Part shown: piece after piece, positions 43,804 through 47,082 of the stretch
How the letters are laid out: the number at the start of each line of letters is the position of its first letter
How positions within the stretch are numbered: the stretch's first letter is position 1
Source: an uncultured Opitutaceae bacterium
GTDB taxonomy: Bacteria; Verrucomicrobiota; Verrucomicrobiia; Opitutales; Opitutaceae
Length of the DNA stretch: 47,082 bases
Direction of reading: 5' to 3'
Assembly: GCA_903862935.1 (NCBI GenBank)
Contig: CAIOZY010000002.1
Span: 1-47,082 of the forward strand
The notes under the pieces: model-generated
The model's input: the letters and a program-made list of their open reading frames with translations, nothing else
Told to the model about the DNA's origin: nothing
The model's database searches: none
Program-made: the position numbers and the translations under genes

Positions 43804-44244
43804 CTATATAGGTGCGATGCCAACATACTCGACCTTCCATCTGCGAAACTTGCCGTGTGTGGACATGAAGGCCTTCGCGCCTGCTTGTAATCCATCGAGC
43901 GAGGGCATCAGCTTTGCACAATCACGCCGGCAGGTCCCGAAGCGGATGCGACGACCATCTTCGTCCCTGGCTACCAGATCAAATTCGACATCTCCTCGGT
44001 CTGACTGGCCGCGGAGGCGATCCCTCAGCGGGAAACTCTCCAGGCCCGCACGGCTGCGCTACTCGTAGAGTACCCCCGCCAAAGCCTCCGACCCAAAACC
44101 CTCAACCGTAGCCAGCCGATCGTCGGCCTGCGTAATCAACCCGGGGCGATACCAATCTCCGCCTCGCCACGCACTCGCGAAAAACATCTGCCGCAACAGA
44201 TCGCGCAGCGGCTAGCGCGCCCGGGCGGTGTCAGTAAACTGCAT
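43804..44244 (-). pseudogene. Decayed C-terminal fragment of an ATPase gene, probably DUF234 type
   Basis: On the minus strand one frame reads from about 44244 to a stop at 43804-43806, broken by two in-frame TAG codons (44212-44214 and 44059-44061). The last 84 codons encode a convincing protein end: DVEFDLVARDEDGRRIRFG, then a helix, then GKFRRWKVEYVGIAP. This matches the nuclease-like C-terminus of archaeal-type ATPases with a DUF234 domain (E-x-D-L-V-A followed by RFG-x-C-R). The upstream piece, PLRDLLRQMFFASAW, recalls the helix preceding that domain. The P-loop part is missing altogether. This is my recognition from sequence, not confirmed by search. Confidence 0.5.
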
Positions 44245-44334
44245 ACTCCCATAAACAGAAATCGGCGATTGTCGGGCGCCGCGAATGAATTAGCGTTGAA
44301 AGCTGGGGCCGTTAGCGACCCCTTACGCCCTTCC

Positions 44335-45780
44335 ATGACCCTCACCAAGATCCATCCCGCAGCAACCCGGGCCCTCAGGCGCAGCCTGGGGCCCCGGGTC
44401 GTGCGAACCGACCTTGCGGCCCGCGACCAGGCTTCCTTTGACAGCAGCAAGATCGCCTTTCTTCCGGAGGCCGTCGCCTTTCCGCGCAGCCGGGAGGACC
44501 TCGCCGCGCTCCTTGTCCTGGCGAATCGCTTCCGGGTGCCGGTCACAGTCCGGGGCAGGGGCACATCGCTCACCGGCTCGGCCGCCCCAGTGCGGGGAGG
44601 GTGGGTCGTCGACTTGGGAGGCTGGAAGGGCATCCGCTTAGAGCCTGAGGCGGGCCTGATCCACGCCCAGGCCGGGGCCACTATTGCCTCCGTCCAGAAG
44701 GCGGCCGACGCCGCAGGCTGGTTCTATCCTCCCGACCCCTCCTCGAAGGAGTACTGCACCGTGGGCGGCACGATCGCGTGCAACGCCGGGGGAATGCACG
44801 GGGGCAAATACGGGGTGACCCGCGACTACGTCCTCGCCCTGGAGGGGTTCCTGCCGAACGGCGACTACGTCGAGTGGGGGACCCCGACTAAGAAGTTCTC
44901 GGCCGGCTTCAACCTGCGCGACCTGTGGATCGGGAGCGAGGGCATGCTCGGGATCATCACGGGGGCTACCCTGAAGCTGATCCCGCGCCCGCCCGTGCGC
45001 TGGACCGCGCTCGCTGCCTTCCGAAGCGAAGCGGCGGCGTTCCGCGCGGTCCTGGAATTGTTCCGGGCCCGGGTGCAGCCGGCCATCTGCGAATTCCTCG
45101 ATCGGTATTCGGTCCTGTGCGCGGAGCGGGCTACCGGGGCGACGCTCTTCCCGGGCCTGTCGGGGCGCCCGCTGCTCCTGATTGAGCTCGCCGGATCCGC
45201 GGGCGAGGTGCGTGAGCAAAAGCGCGCGGTGACCGCTTGGGCCAGGTCCCGCGCGGCCGCCTTCCGCGTCGCACGGAGCCGGTCCGAGGCGGAGGCCCTC
45301 TGGGCCGTCCGGCGCAAGTGCTCCGGGGCGATGTTCGAACTGGGCGACTCGAAACTGAACGAGGACGTCGTCCTGCCGATGCGCAGCTACCTCGCCTTTG
45401 CGCGGCTGCTCGAGAGCCTCCGCCGGGAATCGGGCCTGTCGATCCCCACCTTCGGGCACCTGGGGGACGGCAATGTCCACGTGAACATCATGTACCACCG
45501 CTCGGACCCGGCCCAGTGCCGCGCCGCGCAGAAGGCCGTGAAGCGCCTGATGTCGGGGGTCGTGGAATTGGGGGGCGCGATTTCCGGGGAGCACGGGATC
45601 GGGCTTGCGAAGACCCCGTTTCTGAGGATGCAGCACCGGCCGGCCCAGATCAGGGCCATGCAGCAGGTCAAGAAGGCCCTCGATCCCCGCGGTATCTTGA
45701 ACCCGGGCAAGATGTTCGAGGTGTTCCGGGTCTGGGAGCACCCCCGGCTGGAGGTCCACCTGCCCTGGGACCACAAATAG
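44335..45780 (+). CDS. FAD-binding oxidase, GlcD/D-lactate dehydrogenase type
   Basis: Flavoenzyme of 481 residues that oxidises a D-2-hydroxyacid such as glycolate or D-lactate. The FAD-binding PCMH domain has RGRGTSLTGSAAP (73-85) and GGTIACNAGGMHGGKYGVTRD. The C-terminal catalytic domain has FGHLGDGNVHVN (373-384; H375, H382) and SGEHGIGLAKTPF (H420). Length fits GlcD. The ATG at 44335 is chosen; an open frame extends 22 codons upstream without family features. No GlcE or GlcF partner is nearby, so the electron acceptor is unknown. Confidence 0.88.
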   Translation: MTLTKIHPAATRALRRSLGPRVVRTDLAARDQASFDSSKIAFLPEAVAFPRSREDLAALLVLANRFRVPVTVRGRGTSLTGSAAPVRGGWVVDLGGWKGIRLEPEAGLIHAQAGATIASVQKAADAAGWFYPPDPSSKEYCTVGGTIACNAGGMHGGKYGVTRDYVLALEGFLPNGDYVEWGTPTKKFSAGFNLRDLWIGSEGMLGIITGATLKLIPRPPVRWTALAAFRSEAAAFRAVLELFRARVQPAICEFLDRYSVLCAERATGATLFPGLSGRPLLLIELAGSAGEVREQKRAVTAWARSRAAAFRVARSRSEAEALWAVRRKCSGAMFELGDSKLNEDVVLPMRSYLAFARLLESLRRESGLSIPTFGHLGDGNVHVNIMYHRSDPAQCRAAQKAVKRLMSGVVELGGAISGEHGIGLAKTPFLRMQHRPAQIRAMQQVKKALDPRGILNPGKMFEVFRVWEHPRLEVHLPWDHK

Positions 45781-45814
45781 GGAGGGCTGCGCCCCGGCCG
45801 GGCCCGCCAGGCGC

Positions 45815-45844
45815 TTGACAAGATTTGGGGCCGCCGGGTATTCT
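45815..45844 (+). promoter_or_regulatory. Sigma70-type promoter of nusA
   Basis: A perfect TTGACA (45815-45820) and TATTCT (45839-45844) are spaced by 18 bases. Transcription would begin near 45851, giving a leader of about 78 bases before the nusA start at 45929. The leader begins with a direct repeat, ACTCACTT (45850-45857 and 45860-45867). Confidence 0.7.
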
Positions 45845-45878
45845 GTCCGACTCACTTAAACTCACTTTACAGAGAAGA

Positions 45879-45905
45879 GTGGGCCCTGCGGCCCGCTTTT
45901 TTTTT
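45879..45905 (+). terminator. Terminator-like hairpin in the nusA leader
   Basis: GTGGGCC (45879-45885) pairs with GGCCCGC (45890-45896), seven pairs including one G-T wobble, around a CTGC loop, followed at once by nine T (45897-45905). It lies downstream of the predicted start of transcription and 23 bases before the nusA ATG, so it would act as an attenuator of nusA. It is too far (about 100 bases) from the upstream gene to be obviously its terminator, although that is possible too. Confidence 0.7.
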
Positions 45906-45928
45906 CCACCCAGCCTTCCACCCAACCT

Positions 45929-47082
45929 ATGAGCAGCGAAATTCTCTCCGTCCTCGAGTACATGGAGAAGGAAAAGGGCATCCCACGCGCGGACATGATC
46001 GCGACGATTGCCAACGCCCTCAAGACGGCCGCCCAGAAGGGTGTCAACTCCGGCCAGGAGCTCAGGATCGACATCAACCCGCGCAACGGCCAGCTCAAGG
46101 CCTGGGCGCTGCTGAAGGTGGTCGACTCGGTCAGCAACCCGCGCACTGAGATTCACATCGAGAAGGCCCACGCGATCAAGCCCGACGCGGTGCTCGGTGA
46201 GCTCCTCGAGAAGGAGATCGACCCGGCGACCCTGGGCCGGATCGCCGCCCAGACCGCCCGGCAGGCCGTGATGCAGCGCCTGCGCCAGTTCGAGAAGGAC
46301 CGCATCTACGACGACTTCAAGGACCAGGTGGGCAACATCGTCACCGGCACGGTTCGCCGTCGTGAGCGCAACGATCTCTACGTCGACCTCGGCAAGGCCG
46401 AGGCCGTCATGCCGGGCAAGGAACAGGTTCCCGGCGAGGAATATCAGCCGGGCGAACGCATCCGCTGCCTGCTGCTGTCCATCGACTCCACGCCCCGCGG
46501 TCCCGAGATCATCCTCACCCGCGCCAGCCCGAAATTTGTCCGCCGCCTTTTCGAGCTTGAAGTCACCGAGATCGCCGACGGCACGGTCAAGATCGAGGCT
46601 TTTGCCCGCGAGCCCGGCTACCGCACCAAGATCGCCGTCACCAGCACTGATCCGAAGGTGGATCCGGTCGGTGCGTGCGTCGGTGCCCGGGGCGCCCGCG
46701 TGAAGACCATCGTCCGCGAGCTCGGCGGCGAGAAGATCGACATCATCCGCTACTTTGCCGACCCGAAGGAAATGATCATCGAGGCGTTCAAGCCGGCCGT
46801 GCCGCGCGAGATCACCATCGACGACAAGAACCACCGCATCGTCCTGAAGGTGGCGACGGACGACCTCGCCATCGCGATCGGGCGCAAGGGCCAAAACGCG
46901 CGGCTCACGTCGCGTCTCATCGGCTGGCGCCTCGACATCGAGGAGTTCCACGCCGTGGGTGACGACCCGCGCGGCAACGCCGTCGCGCTGCTCTTCAAGA
47001 CCTACGCGTTTGACGCCGCCATTGCGGGCCGCCTCGTCGACATGGGCATCAATTCTCCCGCCGCCTTTGAAGGCGTCGAGGC
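45929..47082 (+). CDS. nusA: Transcription termination/antitermination factor NusA (partial, 3' end outside window)
   Basis: RNA-polymerase-binding factor that modulates pausing, termination and antitermination; 384 codons are visible before the window ends. The N-terminal domain starts [18 protein letters not shown]. The S1 domain (about 135-200) contains [22 protein letters not shown] domains follow, with [27 protein letters not shown] and [17 protein letters not shown]. The frame remains open at 47082. rimP, the common upstream partner, is not present; a GlcD-like gene precedes instead. The leader contains a promoter and a terminator-like hairpin. Confidence 0.95.
   Translation, partial: MSSEILSVLEYMEKEKGIPRADMIATIANALKTAAQKGVNSGQELRIDINPRNGQLKAWALLKVVDSVSNPRTEIHIEKAHAIKPDAVLGELLEKEIDPATLGRIAAQTARQAVMQRLRQFEKDRIYDDFKDQVGNIVTGTVRRRERNDLYVDLGKAEAVMPGKEQVPGEEYQPGERIRCLLLSIDSTPRGPEIILTRASPKFVRRLFELEVTEIADGTVKIEAFAREPGYRTKIAVTSTDPKVDPVGACVGARGARVKTIVRELGGEKIDIIRYFADPKEMIIEAFKPAVPREITIDDKNHRIVLKVATDDLAIAIGRKGQNARLTSRLIGWRLDIEEFHAVGDDPRGNAVALLFKTYAFDAAIAGRLVDMGINSPAAFEGVE

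Noticed and set aside
43817-44068. Small plus-strand open frame of 83 codons.
   Set aside because: It lies opposite the recognisable pseudogene segment, is Ser/Arg/Pro-rich and has no family features.

Overview
This is a GC-rich, gene-dense window from a Gram-negative bacterium. Outer-membrane biogenesis genes (bamA, skp, lpxD), RND efflux systems and the order [L25 tail]-pth-rpsF-ssb-rplI-dnaB-bamA-skp-lpxD suggest a Verrucomicrobiota chromosome, plausibly Opitutales. That placement is inferred from gene order and protein style, not from a marker gene.

Layout. (1) 1-6690: translation and replication genes (probable L25 tail, pth, rpsF, ssb, rplI, dnaB) lead into envelope genes (bamA, skp), ending at a strong intrinsic terminator. 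lpxD follows. (2) 7878-15253: an MdtABC-like efflux set with a lipoprotein adaptor and two different RND pumps, but no outer-membrane channel of its own. (3) 15325-18113: recN and ychF, convergent, with interlocked stop codons. (4) 18236-21752: rpsP-trmD-rplS without rimM, then transketolase behind a hairpin plus T-run. (5) 21895-32397: a MarR regulator with an AT-rich promoter and dyads, then adaptor-RND-adaptor-RND-TolC, which looks like a duplicated adaptor/pump pair sharing one channel. (6) 32407-39364, same strand and tightly spaced: a large AsmA-like protein, an ABC/AAA-type ATPase overlapping a TOPRIM-like protein (the best candidate for an undescribed system here), and an Aas-like acyltransferase/acyl-ACP synthetase. 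(7) 39381-43456, minus strand: D-2-hydroxyacid dehydrogenase, Ldh-family oxidoreductase, UppP and a KdgK-like kinase. This reads as a keto-acid/uronate operon with a cell-wall lipid phosphatase inside it. (8) 43457-44334: the only long gap. It holds the decayed C-terminal part of what looks like a DUF234-type ATPase gene. (9) 44335-47082: a GlcD-like FAD oxidase, then nusA (cut by the window end) with a promoter and a terminator-like hairpin in its leader.

Sections 5 and 6 together form a run of about 17 kb on one strand with gaps under 100 bp, mostly concerned with envelope export, lipid transport and phospholipid repair. The ATPase/TOPRIM pair sits inside this run. I saw no tRNA, rRNA, CRISPR array, intact insertion sequence or prophage.
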